Source: Rapana venosa (taxonomy: Eukaryota > Mollusca > Gastropoda > Neogastropoda > Muricidae). Taken from it: DNA of 64,000 bases. The notes beneath the pieces were generated by a model. That model was given only the letters and a program-made list of their open reading frames with translations, had not been told where the DNA came from and did not search any database. Of this stretch, positions 38,051-50,220 are shown piece after piece. Numbering within the stretch: the stretch's first letter is position 1; the number at the start of each line of letters is the position of its first letter. A program made the position numbers and the translations under genes. Location: contig CM054153.1 in NCBI GenBank assembly GCA_028751875.1, positions 10,281,636-10,345,635 on the forward strand, read 5' to 3'.

Positions 38051-40254
38051 GTGCAGTGTTGTACCTGCCTGCTTTTCTGCACATGTTTGCAGGGAGGTTG
38101 TTTCCTTTTGTCATTGGCATGTGTTCTGATAGTTGCAACATTAGAGGGAGCATTGCTTAGGTTTTAATGCTGTGCGTGTATTGAGGTAAGACAAGGCATC
38201 AAGTGTTGCTGTAGTGACTGGAATAAGCCTGTAGAAAGAAGGGTAACGAGATCTTGAATGTGACTTCTTTTTTTTTTTATATGGCATTTAGACTTCAGGC
38301 TTAGTATTAACAGTTAGGAAATGTTCTTTACCTCCCTGGATTCGGGAAGTTTGCTGAAGTGAAACTGGAAAGTAGATGTTAACCGCTGAATCAGAAATTG
38401 TGAGTAAAGTACAGGAAGGTGGTCGCTTTGTTACTACTCTAATGGCATCAGGCTGATCAGCTCGCTTTAAAAGCTGGTACACAATGTGGATACATGTAGT
38501 CCATTTTGTGTCAATCAAGGTTGATGTAGCAGGTGGTTAGTATTGTAGAGAATCTACTGAGGTAGTGGGATGTTGAAGGGTTAGCTTGATTTCCTCTGTT
38601 GTGCGTCAGATCCTTTTTCCTTTGCTGGACCAGTTTATTTGTTTTGCTCAGATGGACTTTTTTGCTTTTTTTCCTGCCTCCCCCCCCCCTTTCCCCCCTC
38701 CACCCAGTATCTGATATAAGCCAGTATGGGCATGAACAACAGCTTCTCTACACAACTGACCCAGTGTCAGCCTTTCTGCTTTTGTTTGTTTGTATAACTT
38801 GATATTTACTTTGATCATTGCATTTTTCCACTTTCTTCTTATTTTTGTCGTCCCTGGGTTTTTGGTGTGTGTTCACTGCATTTATCTTCTTATTACCATT
38901 CTTGATTGAGAAAGCATGCTTGATATTTTTTTTATAAAAATCACCATAGAGGTAAAATGTGGATGTCGGCATTGTCAGAAAATGTGATAGGAATAGGGAA
39001 TAACCTAGCAGCAACAGTGGGGTAATGACTGATGGAGTAACAGATGCGGACTGTGCAAGTACCAGTAAGCTACTGTTAATTGGGAAAGGTAGAAGATATG
39101 AATAATAGATAAAGAAAAGAAGTGAGGATGAAATCAGTTCCAAATTATTTTTGGTCCATATTGATGAACCTCAGGAAAATGGAAAGGAAGTTGAAGAGTG
39201 TAGGTGTCCTGAATCATTCCTATAGATGCTCTAGGAGTCTTTGAGTGAGTATTTCAGATTCTATTTCAGGCAGGTTATTTGTACATGGGTATATGTTAAA
39301 GACTACAAGAAGGAAGAATGAAGACAGTTGGTATAGGATCAGGCTAAAGGTCACAGACTTTCTGATGTTTGATAAGCAAGGCCAATGGAAGACGCCTACC
39401 AGAACATGTTTTTTGTAGGTACAATGAAGAGAAATATCCCTGAAATTCCATCACACAATCTCGGTAGCTTTCAGAAAGATGGCCTAAATCCGTGTGGAGT
39501 AGAAAGCATATTTCTTGTCTCAGAACCTCTCAAAACCATCGCCGTCGCTTCAGGTGAGGGTACGTGACAATAGCTGTGCTTAGGTAGGCTACCGTGGGAC
39601 AACCTGGAGATTATTGGTGTAAGCTTTTCTGTCTTTTTTTTTCTCCCTCCTTCCACCCTGTTTACAACACATTCCCTTGACCTCTCTCTCTTTTGGTTTT
39701 GTTGGTTTGTTTGTTTTCATTTTCATAGCTTGTATTGGCATATCATCTTTTGTGTTATCTATTTATTCATAGACTCTCTCTCATGCAAAAAAACAAAAAC
39801 AGTGAATGATATTTTTACGATTTTCTTGTATCCACATTGGCTCTATAGCACATTTAAAATTCAGATTTTTAAAACTTTTTTTTGTCACTCAGAATAATTC
39901 CTTTTTCTGTTTTTTTTGTTGCACATTTAAAAAAAAATCTGTGGATATTTTTATAAGTGCTTTTTTGCGTGTTATAAAGGCATTTGCAATGACTGATGTG
40001 TGGTGCAATAGAGCAGGCACGATGATAGTTTGGAGGGGGATGTACCATAGACGAGCGAGCTTTGCTGCGTGGTGTACATAACAGTGCTTTGTATTCATCG
40101 CTTACTTACTCAACCCTGGCCCTGTGTTATATATACATGTGCATGCGTGTGTGTGTATGTGTGTGTGTGCATGCGAGTGGCCAGAGATGCACGTGCTGAA
40201 GTGTGTGTGTAAGTTGCTGTGGCCTGTCTTTGGGGAGAGTGGATAGCTTGGACT
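38051..40254. other. Intergenic sequence, no gene recognised
   Basis: T-rich unique sequence with a poly(C) tract near 38680 and (GT)n near 40145. No ORF with a recognisable domain. Confidence 0.5.
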
Positions 40255-42960
40255 CCAACTAAGCAGTATCATCTGTGGTCAGTTCTGCCCTGTAGACACA
40301 GTCTGTGGCTGGTTCTACCCTGTGGGCACAGTCTGTGGCTGGTTCTACCCTGTGGGCACAGTCTGTGGCTGGTTCGACCCTGTGGGCACTGTTCTGTCTC
40401 TGTTGTGGCACAGTCTGTGGCTGGTTCTGCCTGTGGGCACAGTCTGTGGCTGGTTTCTGCCTTGCACAGTCTGTGGCTGTTCTCTGTGGCAAGTCTTGCT
40501 GTTCTCCGTGGCACAGTCTGTGCTGGTTCTGCTGTGGGCACAGTCTGTGGCTGGTTCTGTTGTGCTGTTCTGCCTTGTGGCATCAGTCTGTGGCTGGTTC
40601 TGCTGTGGGCACAGTCTGTGGCTGGTCTGCCTGTGGCACAGTCTGTGCTGTTTCTGTGTTTCTGCCTGTGGGCACAGTCTGTGGCTGTTTTGTTGTGACA
40701 GTCTGTGTGTCTCCTGTGGGCACAGTCTGTGCTGGTTCTCCTGTGGCACAGTCGTGCTGTTCTGTCGCTGTGGGCACAGTCGTGGCTGGTTTGTCTGTGG
40801 GCACAGTCTGTGGCTGGTTCTGCCTGTGGCACAGTCTGTGGCTGGTTCTGCCTGTGACATCTTGGCTGTTCTGCTGTGGGCACAGTCTGTGGCTGGTTCT
40901 GTCTGTGGGCACAGTCTGTGGCTGGTTCTGCCTGTGGGCACAGTCTTGGTGGTTCTGCTGTGCTGGTTCTGCCTGTGGCACAGTTGTGGCTGGTTCTGCC
41001 TGTGGGCACAGTCTGTGGCTGGTTCTGCTGTGGCACAGTCTGTCTGGTCTGTGGCTGGTTTGCTGTGGCACAGTCTGTGGCTGGTTCTGCCTGTGGGCAC
41101 AGTCTGTGGCTGGTTCTGCCTGTGGTGCACAGTCTGTGGCTGGTTCTCCTTGCTGTTTGTGGGCACAGTCTGTGGCTGGTTCTGCCTGTGGGCACAGTCT
41201 GTGGCTGGTTCTGTCCTGTGGGCACAGTCTGTGGCTGGTTCTGCTACTTCTGTGTGGCACAGTCGTGGCTGGTTCTGCCTGTGGCACAGTCTGTGGCTGG
41301 TTCTGCTGTGGGCACAGTCTGCGTCTGTGGCTGGTTCTGCCTGTGGGCACAGTCTGTGGCTGGTTCTGCCTGTGGCACAGTCTGTGGCTGGTTCTGCCTG
41401 TGGGCAACGTCTGTCTGGGCTGGTTTTGCTCTGTGCTGGTTCTGCCTGTGGGCACAGTCTGTGGCTGGTCTCTGGCACGTCTGTGCTGGTTCCTGTCGTC
41501 TGTGGGCACAGTCTGTGGCTGGTTCTGTCCTGTGGGCACAGTCTGTGGCTGGTTCTCTGCTGTTCTGCTGTGGGCACAGTCTGTGGCTGGTTCTGCCTGT
41601 GGGCACAGTCTGTGGCTGGTTCTGCCTGTGGGCACAGTCTGTGGCTGGTTCTGCCTGTGGGCACAGTCTGTGGCTGGTTCTGCCTGTGGGCACAGTCTGT
41701 GGCTGGTTCTGCCTGTGACTGGTTCTGCCTGTGGGCACAGTCTGTGGCTGGTTCTGTCTGTGGGCACAGTCTGTGGCTGGTTCTGCCTGTGGGCACAGTC
41801 TGTGGCTGGTTCTGCCTGTGGGCACAGTCTGTGGCTGGTTCTGCCTGTGGGCACAGTCTGTGGCTGGTTCTGCCTGTGGCTGGTTCTGCCTGTGGGCACA
41901 GTCTGTGGCTGGTTCTCGTGGCACAGTCTGTGGTGGTCCCACAGTCTGTACGCTGGTTCTGTCTGTGACAGTCTTGACTGGTTCTGCCTGTGGGCACAGT
42001 CTGTGGCTGGTTCTGCCTGTGGGCACAGTCTGTGGCTGGTTCTGCCTGTGGGCACAGTCTGTGGCTGGTTCTGCCTGTGGGCACAGTCTGTGGCTGGTTC
42101 TGCCTGTGGGCACAGTCTGTGGCTGGTTCTGCCTGTGGGCACAGTCTGTGGCTGGTTCTGCCTGTGGGCACAGTCTGTGGCTGGTTCTGCCTGTGGGCAC
42201 AGTCTGTGGCTGGTTCTGTCTGTGGGCACAGTCTGTGGCTGGTTCTGCCTGTGACTGGTTCTGCCTGTGGGCACAGTCTGTGGCTGGTTCTGCCTGTGGG
42301 CACAGTCTGTGGCTGGTTCTGTCTGTGGGCACAGTCTGTGGCTGGTTCTGCTGTGGGCACAGTCTGTGGCTGGTTCTGCCTGTGGGCACAGTCTGTGGCT
42401 GGTTCTGCCTGTGGGCACAGTCTGTGGCTGGTTCTGCCTGTGGGCACAGTCTGTGGCTGGTTCTGCCTGTGGGCACAGTCTGTGGCTGGTTCTGCCTGTG
42501 GGCACAGTCTGTGGCTGGTTCTGCCTGTGGGCACAGTCTGTGGCTGGTTCTGCCTGTGACTGGTTCTGCCTGTGGGCACAGTCTGTGGCTGGTTCTGCCT
42601 GTGGGCACAGTCTGTGGCTGGTTCTGCCTGTGGGCACAGTCTGTGGCTGGTTCTGCCTGTGGGTACTGTCTGGTTTGCTGTGGGGCACAGTCTGTGGCTG
42701 GTTCTTCTGCATCTGTGGGCTCGGCTGTCGCCTGGGCACAGTCTGTGGCTGGTTCTGCCTGTGGGCACAGTCTGTGGCTGGTTCTGCCTGTGGGCACAGT
42801 CTGTGGCTGGTTCTGCCTGTGACACGTTCTGTGTGTTACTGGTTCTGCCTGTGGGCACAGTCTGTGGCTGGTTCTGCCTGTGGGCACAGTCTGTGGCTGG
42901 TTCTGCCTGTGGGCACAGTCTGTGGCTGGTTCTGCTGGTTTAGTCTGGCTGGTTCTGCCC
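40255..42960. repeat. 29-bp minisatellite, roughly 90 copies
   Basis: Consensus in two pieces: TGTGGGCACAGTCTGTGG and CTGGTTCTGCC. Copies are nearly identical from about 41570 to 42660 and ragged, with deletions, at both edges. The unit has no stop codon on either strand and 29 is not a multiple of 3, so spurious frames up to 837 codons result. Confidence 0.95.
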
Positions 42961-45484
42961 TGTGTGGTTCCTGTCCCTCCCCCGTGGTGGATGCTTGCTT
43001 CATTTACTTTTAGCTGTTGTTGACGTTGTGACTGGGTTGTGTACTCTGACCCACCTTTTTGAATCATGTCTTTTATCATTGGCTTTAGTGGACAGTCACT
43101 GGGTTGTGTGTACTAACCCACCTCTCTTCATTGTGGAATTATTGTTAATTATGGAGTCGTATTGATTCATCTGCTGTAGTGGACATTGTTGCCGTGTCGT
43201 GTATTAAGCCCATCCCCATCCCTCTTAATTGTACGTCAATTATTCCTCCTCCTCCCCGAGTTATTGTGGAGTAACAACTCCTCTTGTAGTTACACTCGTT
43301 CAGCTTGTGTCGACACTTGTTGCTAGGTGGCGCATATATATATATATATATATATATATGAAGTCCACCTCTTTTGGTTCTTTTTGTTGGTTTTTTTGTT
43401 GTTTTTGTGGAGTAATTTAGTCTCAGTGATGGATTTTGCTTTTGAGAGAGAAAAGTAAACTTTAGATCGGGCTTAAAACATTTTTTTTTTTTTTGTACTG
43501 GCACCCTCAGCTGTGTGTCATTGATCACAGAATGTTGTGTGTAGTGTTGGCCACCCAGGGTGGGCCTGGGGGGTGTTCTAAAAGTAACTGTGGCTGTCAG
43601 GTCCTGGCTTTTCCTGGCCACCAGTCCTCTCTCTTTACACCTTCAGTCAGATGCACAGACCATCGTGAGCAGTGAAGAACTGGAGGGGTTTTTTTTGGTG
43701 GAGGTGGGGGGTGCCATCCTCCTGTAGCAAAGCAACTTTCAGGCTGCTGGTTGTAAATTGAAAGTGCAGAGATTTTCTTATGGGAGGAAAAAGAAAAGAG
43801 TCTCAATATTTGTGTTATCTTCCAAATTGTCTTTGTCAGGATATACAAGAAGAAATGTGTTGGTTTTTGTCCAGGAGTGAGAACGCCGATAGTGGGGCAT
43901 GTTTTAGTCTTAGAAATGGTTGAATGCAACTTGAAATAAAAGTGAAGACATGATCTTGTAGAGCAGACATCATCAGATCATATCATAGCATTCAGCAACA
44001 GGTGTTCAGTATTAGTTGAATGTATTTACCGGGTTATATGGTGCGTTACTGTATCAGCCACACCATTGAAATTGTAGAAAAGATTCTTTTTTTTTAAAAA
44101 GTCATGGGTAATGCACATTCAAACTGAAAGCCGCACCATCTGAATTGTAGAAAAAAATTTGTTTTAAACTTTGTGTGTATGCCACATTCAGACTGTAAGC
44201 CGCATAATAACAAAACGGAAATAAACGTCATTGAATCGCGCTGTCATCGTCTTGTGACACCTCGAGGTTGCTCCTCCAACCAACTGTTTTTAAGTCCTAG
44301 TGTCTTGCAAAGCACCCTACATTGTAAATTTAGTGTGATGGCAAATGGTTTTGCTGCTTTTTCACCAAAGCTTTGTTTTAGGGAAGAGGTTGAATGCTTT
44401 CGGTCTGCTTTGAATCCAAGATGACAGACATCATAAGCGGTTTGATAATTGTTTAGATACTCATTTTTCTGACCATGGTCAAAACTGGAGATACTAAATC
44501 GAGCTGTGAAAACTTGCAAAATAAAGAACAATTGCAGAGTCCAACATGATACGCACAACTTTTGTCACTAACTGTGACGAGAGGTTATTAATTGTGTTAC
44601 AAAAAACAAACAAAAAAACCAGACCTCAGAAAATTCCAAGCAAAATCAAGTCACTTTATTTTGTCAGCAAGGAGCTGGTGTGGCTTACAAAACCAGAGAC
44701 TTTGTATGACGTTTTTTTTTATTAGGGATAAAAGTGAGTAGCCAGGGCTGATAAGTATTGTTGATGAATTGTGTGGTAGGTTCGGAAAACTTGGGCCATC
44801 ATATTAAACAGACTTGGCATTCAAGGATCTAGGTGTTGGAAAATTAGTATAGTGAAGTATTAGAGATAAGGTGTTGGGGGGATGGGGGGGGTTAGGAGGC
44901 AGGGGGAGGTGCAGTGACCTCACATACAACGCAGTCTGTGCTTGAAGCGCTCAGCGTCCTGAGAAACAGTGTCAACAACCCCTCGCCCCCTGGTGGTCAT
45001 CTGCAGTGATTGTGCCCCTTTGCTGGGGCATAAAAATAAAACAATAAAACTTCTTCTCCTTACACGCTAGTATTTTGGGCCTCTGTGTGTGTGTGTTTGC
45101 GTTTGTGTGAGTGGTGGGGGATTTTGTGAGGATTTTTTTCATGAGCAATTTTGGGGGGGGGGGGTGGGAGGAATATTTTAAAAAACACACAGAAAAAGTG
45201 TGGTTGTGGTGATGATGATGGAGGAAGCAACTTCTCTGTTTTCACTCCTTGATTTATATGTAAATCTCTCCTGATTTTTACCTACACTGCTGTATATTCC
45301 AGGATTTCTCACATACACACACCTTTAAGAAACTGTAACATGAAAAAAGAGGACTTGGTTCCACTCCTTACCCCCCCCCCCCCCCCCCCCCCCCAAAACC
45401 CCCAAAAACAACAACCAAAAAAACAACAAAACAAACCAGAAAGCTGAGTAAAGTGTTGAAAAGAACAGGAGGATTCTTAACCAG
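42961..45484. other. Intergenic sequence, no gene recognised
   Basis: Contains a degenerate ~70-bp duplication at 43025-43120 (ACTGGGTTGTGT), (AT)n at 43336, poly(T) runs, a degenerate ~70-bp direct repeat at 44053-44215 (GAATTGTAGAAAA) and a poly(C) tract at about 45370. Confidence 0.5.
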
Positions 45485-45740
45485 ACTGTCACAGGGACCT
45501 CACATCCTCAGGGTCTGAAGTCCTCAAGTAGCCATCAATTAAATGTTGGGTTGCCATGGGGCCACCTGACAGAGGGACCCATGCCTCGCTGCAGGGTCAC
45601 TTTAATGGTGTTCAATGGTGCCTGATTTGAACTAACAAATTCAGGACACCACCCATGAAGCCCCCATCCGTAGCCAATAGTATAGTAACCACCACAACCT
45701 CTTTCCAATCTGCCGTGAACCTCTGATCCCGGAAGGCTTT
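45485..45740 (-). repeat. Interspersed repeat, family of 2143-2310
   Basis: The reverse complement shows GAACACCATTAAAGTGACCC, GGTGGCCCCATGG and ACCCTGAGGATGTGA, matching 2143-2310. Confidence 0.6.
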
Positions 45741-45929
45741 GACACAAACTTGCTGCAGGCACATAAGTGTATGGGAAACGGAAACAAGAGGTCACCATGA
45801 GACCAGAGCAACCAGGACCGGCTGAATCAGAGACCATTTTCTTGCATGATGATCAGTGGTGGGTGATGAGGATGATGCTATGGAGTGCATGTACTTTGAG
45901 ACTACTTGACAGGGTTTTTTGGGGTTTTT

Positions 45930-46118
45930 TGCTTTCATCCCTAAAGTGATCGATGCTGGACTGTGTTGTCCCAGTCTTCCCACTGAGCCCATAGCAGGTT
46001 CGTTGAATCTGGGTAAGAGCTGAAAGAGACCTATGACTCTTTACGAGATTCGAACGCATGACCCTCCAGCCAGGAACTCGACACACTAACCGCTGCGCCA
46101 AACAGCTGGTTGGTACAG
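45930..46118 (-). mobile_element. tRNA-derived SINE (second family), minus orientation
   Basis: The reverse complement begins ACCAACCAGCTGTTTGG and has A-box TGGCGCAGCGGTTAG and B-box region GCGTTCGAATCTCG. It ends CACAGTCCAGC with a T/G-rich tail; collinear with 7510-7720. Confidence 0.75.
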
Positions 46119-46628
46119 GAGGAGACGAGAAGTGCACTGAGGCAGTGAAGTTGGCCTTTCCTGTTCAGGAAACTATCAAAGGTAAGTGAAGCACATCTTT
46201 TCTGTTCTGTTTTTATTGTTGTAGGGGTTTTTTTTGCTGTTGTTTGGTGGTGGTTTTTTATGGGAGGGAAGGGGTTCTTAATTTTTTTTTATTTTATTTT
46301 TTTTATTAATGGCAGACATGTCAGCTATTTTCAAACAAAAACCATGCTAGTATGTGATTGATTTTGTGTGTGTGCCCAGATGTAAACAATGCGTGTTGTG
46401 GTTCAGGTTGCCTTGAAAACGTTTCAAGGTGGCTGACCGAAAACAAACAAAAATCAGGAAAATCACTTCAAAATGCTCACATTTGCTTTATTTCTCATTC
46501 AGTTGATAGATACGCCAAATTTTTTGTTGGGGTTTTTGTGTGTGGTAATTGTGTTTATTCTTAGAATTTCAGAATTTTAACAAATGTGCTCCCATCTTTA
46601 CTTGTTTTTTTAAAAAAAAGAAATAAAG

Positions 46629-46788
46629 GGCTATAATACAACTGTTGCTTTCGCAAAGTGATCTAGTCATGAAAATTAAGTAGCTATAATACAACTGTTG
46701 CTTTCTCAAAGTGATCTAGTCATGAAAATTAAGTAGCTATAATACAACTGTTGCTTTCTCAAAGTGATCTAGTCATGAAAATTAAGTA
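46629..46788. repeat. 53-bp tandem repeat, three copies
   Basis: Each has CTATAATACAACTGTTGCTT, AAGTGATCTAGTCATG and AAAATTAAGTAG; the copies differ at one or two bases. Confidence 0.9.
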
Positions 46789-47799
46789 AAGTGTGTGTAA
46801 ACAGATTTTGATAACATTTCTAGTTGATGCGTTTTTATTCCAAAGCCTCAGAGATTTTAATATTGTTGCTGTTTTGCATGAGAACGTGGGAAAGAAACCA
46901 TAATTACATTTTTGTTTTTCTGCAAATGTTAATCATTCATTTGCACTTGGGAAATAAATTGTTTAGTGAAAAAGAGTGCCAGAAAGTGGAAGTCTTGACA
47001 AAAGCTGCAAGCAAACAAAAATATTTTGATCTCAACTTTTTTCATCTTGTTCTTGCATTATTTGTATTAATAATAATTTCTGCCTTACAGTAATGTAAAT
47101 TAACAATGTTTTTTGGTAGAAAGAGTAGCAAAGCTGCCAACCTGTATGGATTTTCCAAAATTTTTATGATTTTAAAACCCTGATACGTAACTAAAAGTTT
47201 GATCAAAGTTTTACAAGTTTACGATTTTTTTTAAAGAAAGTAATGAAAGCTACTAGATATATTCAAGTTCATACCGTATAAAAATTTTCCAGTCTGCTTG
47301 GAATTTTTTTTTTTTTTTTGTGCATGGAACGGGCTGAGTCAACCAATGTAACACTAAGCCATGAAAATGAGGTTGATAGCAACACTGCGGACAGGTTACA
47401 TTTCATAGGCCCCTTTTATCAACGGGTCTTGCAAAAGGGAACAATATGCATTAGCTGTATGCGACAATGTGGTATCAATTTGTTGTATAATGTCTGAACT
47501 GAAATGACATCCTGATCATCAACGACCACAACCAATACTATGATAAATTTGGGGCTATGTGTAGGTCAGAACTCGGATGTCAGCTTTGTAGGCCTTGACA
47601 GCTGCAGAGGAAGACAGAAGCTGTTTCATTGGTGCCATATACACGTCCCTGTTATGCTTCACACCCTTTGCTTCACCCTCTTACCCTGTCTAGGGTTGTG
47701 ATAAACTCGCTTGACCAGGCGTGTAAATTGGGTGCTTTGTTTGATAGGTATACACACTTTTATTGGTGGAAAGTGCTGACCTTTCATTGGCGGAAAGTG
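46789..47799. other. No gene recognised
   Basis: AT-rich unique sequence. A short frame at 46824-47093 lacks any recognisable motif. Confidence 0.5.
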
Positions 47800-48030
47800 T
47801 AATGGGCTGAACTGGGGTTTGAGGAAGAGTGTATTATTATTTCACTTTGAAACTTTGTTCCATTGTAGACCAACTTTGGTGAACTTAAACTGTAATGGGG
47901 TGGGAGGAGGAGTGTATTTTATTTCACTTGGAAACTTTGTTCCATTATATTTGGCAAACTTAAACTGTAATGGGGTGGGAGGAGGAGTGTATTATTTCAC
48001 TTAGAAACTTTGTTCCATTGCGAACCGACT
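47800..48030. repeat. ~75-bp tandem repeat, three copies
   Basis: Shared GTAATGGGGTGGGAGGAGGA, GTGTATT and TTGGAAACTTTGTTCCATT; the first copy is diverged. Confidence 0.8.
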
Positions 48031-48121
48031 TTGGTAAACAGGGCTGTTCCACTGGTAAAAGTGAAATGCCTGCTGCTTTTTTTTTTTCTTCAATACATTT
48101 ACCATTGAGGCATGTTGAATA

Positions 48122-49166
48122 AGAGAGGTGCAGTGCAGTGTCTGTAGCTGGGTTTTTTCCCTCAAGACATGGCCCCCTCCCACCCCTGGGGTAAGTAAGA
48201 AAGAGAGGTGCAGTGCAGTGTCTGTAGCTGGGGTTTTTTCCCTCAAGACATGGCCCCCTCCCACCCCTGGGGTAAGTAAGAAAGAGAGGTGCAGTGCAGT
48301 GCAGTGTCTGTAGCTGGGGTTTTTTCCCTCAATACATGGCCCCCTCCCACCCCTGGGGTAAGTAAGAAAGAGAGGTGCAGTGCAGTGTCTGTAGCTGGGT
48401 TTTTTCCCTCAAGACATGGCCCCCTCCCACCCCTGGGGTAAGTAAGAAAGAGAGGTGCAGTGTCTGTAGCTGGGGTTTTTCCCCTCAAGACATGGCCCCC
48501 TCCCACCCCTGGGGTAAGTAAGAAAGAGAGGTGCAGTGTCTGTAGCTGGGGGTTTTTCCCTCAAGACATGGCCCCCTCCCACCCCTGGGGTAAGTAAGAA
48601 AGAGAGGTGCAGTGCAGTGCAGTGTCTGTAGCTGGGTTTTTTCCCTCAAGACATGGCCCCCTCCCACCCCTGGGGTAAGTAAGAAAGAGAGGTGCAGTGC
48701 AGTGTCTGTAGCTGGGGTTTTTTCCCTCAAGACATGGCCCCCTCCCACCCCTGGGGTAAGTAAGAAAGAGAGGTGCAGTGCAGTGTCTGTAGCTGGGGTT
48801 TTTTCCCTCAAGACATGGCCCCCTCCCACCCCTGGGGTAAGTAAGAAAGAGAGGTGCAGTGCAGTGTCTGTAGCTGGGGTTTTTTTCCTCAAGACATGGC
48901 CCCCTCCCACCCCTGGGGTAAGTAAGAAAGAGGTGCAGTGCAGTGTCTGTAGCTGGGGTTTTTTCCCTCAAGACATGGCCCGCTCCCACCCCTGGGGTAA
49001 GTAAGAAAGAGAGGTGCAGTGCAGTGCAGTGTCTGTAGCTGGGGTTTTTTCCCTCAAGACACATCCCCTCCCACCCCTGGGGTAAGTAAGAAAAGAGAGG
49101 TGCAGTGCAGTGTCTGTAGCTGGGGGTTTTCCCTCAAGACATGGCCCCCTCCCACCCCTGGGACCT
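48122..49166. repeat. ~82-bp tandem repeat, about 13 copies, each with GTAAGT
   Basis: Unit pieces: GTAAGTAAGAAAGAGAGG, a (TGCAG)2-4 slippage block, TGTCTGTAGCTGGGG, TTTTTTCCCTCAAG and CATGGCCCCCTCCCACCCC. Length varies from 75 to 88 bp because of the GTGCA block and T-run. Frames of up to 167 codons across it are artefacts. Confidence 0.93.
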
Positions 49167-49256
49167 GGTCTAGTTGGCACACTGGTAAAATAGCCCCACC
49201 TACCCACCACTGTGGTTGTGTTCTTGATATAGACAGCCAATTGCTCAGCTGACAAC

Positions 49257-49360
49257 AGCTATGGACTCCATGCTTTTCATAGACTGCGTGCTTTGCTTTT
49301 CATGGGCTGCATGCTTTTCATAGACTGCGTGCTTTTTGTGGACTGCGTGCTTTGCATGGA
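49257..49360. repeat. Short tandem repeat (TGCTTTTCATAGACTGCG type)
   Basis: Four to five imperfect ~22-bp units alternating CATAGACTGCG and CATGGGCTGCA. Confidence 0.75.
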
Positions 49361-49497
49361 GTCTGAGCATACCTTTACCCATAGGGGGGGGGATAACAAA
49401 AACGAACTTTGCAGTAACTTCGTAGGAGAGGGTGATGGCCAGAACGATAGTCTGAAAGGAAAAGGACACAGCACACTGAGAAGTTTAATTCTCTCAC

Positions 49498-49503
49498 TTT
49501 ATT
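49498..49503 (-). terminator. Possible polyadenylation signal (AATAAA on minus) of C1orf43
   Basis: The nearest canonical AATAAA I found on the minus strand after the stop at 53901. It implies a 4.4-kb 3'UTR, long but plausible; a closer non-canonical site cannot be excluded. Confidence 0.3.
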
Positions 49504-50100
49504 CAGACTGGGATTTTTTTGGTGGGGGGGGGGGGGGGGGAGCTGGGAGGGATCTTCAGCAGGGCTGCAGAAGACTGTACAACCGACACCCTGACTGTGA
49601 TGCTGGGTCTGCCCAAACTCCTGAAACAGAAAACAGACGAATGTTTAAAAAAAACTGAAGCAACCATAACTTGAATTTTTAAACCTGAACCTAAAACTTA
49701 TGTGACAGATAACAGCTTAAGAACACGATATTGTGAAGTGAACTACACATCCTTTCAATCCTCGACAACATTTCATTTAAATGGAAAATACTCTAGACTG
49801 CTGCCCCTCCCCATCCTCTTTAGATTCAGTGTTGATTCTATAATTCCAGAAAAGGGGACCCTAAAATACATGAGTTAAGAGAAAACTGTCCCTCTCCTCA
49901 GACATAAAATTTTTTGGCCAATGTGAATAAATATGAGGACTCACCAGCAGCTGTCAAACTGTTGTCCACAAGCAGCTGGACTGGTCCCAACTCTTCGTAT
50001 CATGCGCTGGCTACATCTGTCTGCTTTTCTTAGGTCTTTCTGCTCTGCTGAAACACCGGTCTGAAAGAAAAACTTGTGAGGCATTGCAGATCTAACACAG

Positions 50101-50220
50101 TCGTACAGATGACAAAATTTACAAAACCGCATACACATGGGGACTGGATGTAAAAAAGCACAGGAGTGCTTATTCCATTATCCTCGATATAAAAGAATAA
50201 ATAAATAAATACACGCCTCC
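50101..50220 (+). mobile_element. SINE 3' fragment, plus orientation
   Basis: GATGACAAAATTTACAAAAC, GGGGACTGGATGTAAAAAAG and GTGCTTATTCCATTATC, with an (AAAT)n tail, match the 3' end of the 815-1050 copy. Confidence 0.7.

Noticed and set aside
40305..42858. Very long open frames (649 codons plus, 837 codons minus)
   Set aside because: They come from a 29-bp unit lacking stops on either strand; overlapping frames on both strands encode equivalent periodic peptides, with no start context or splice support.
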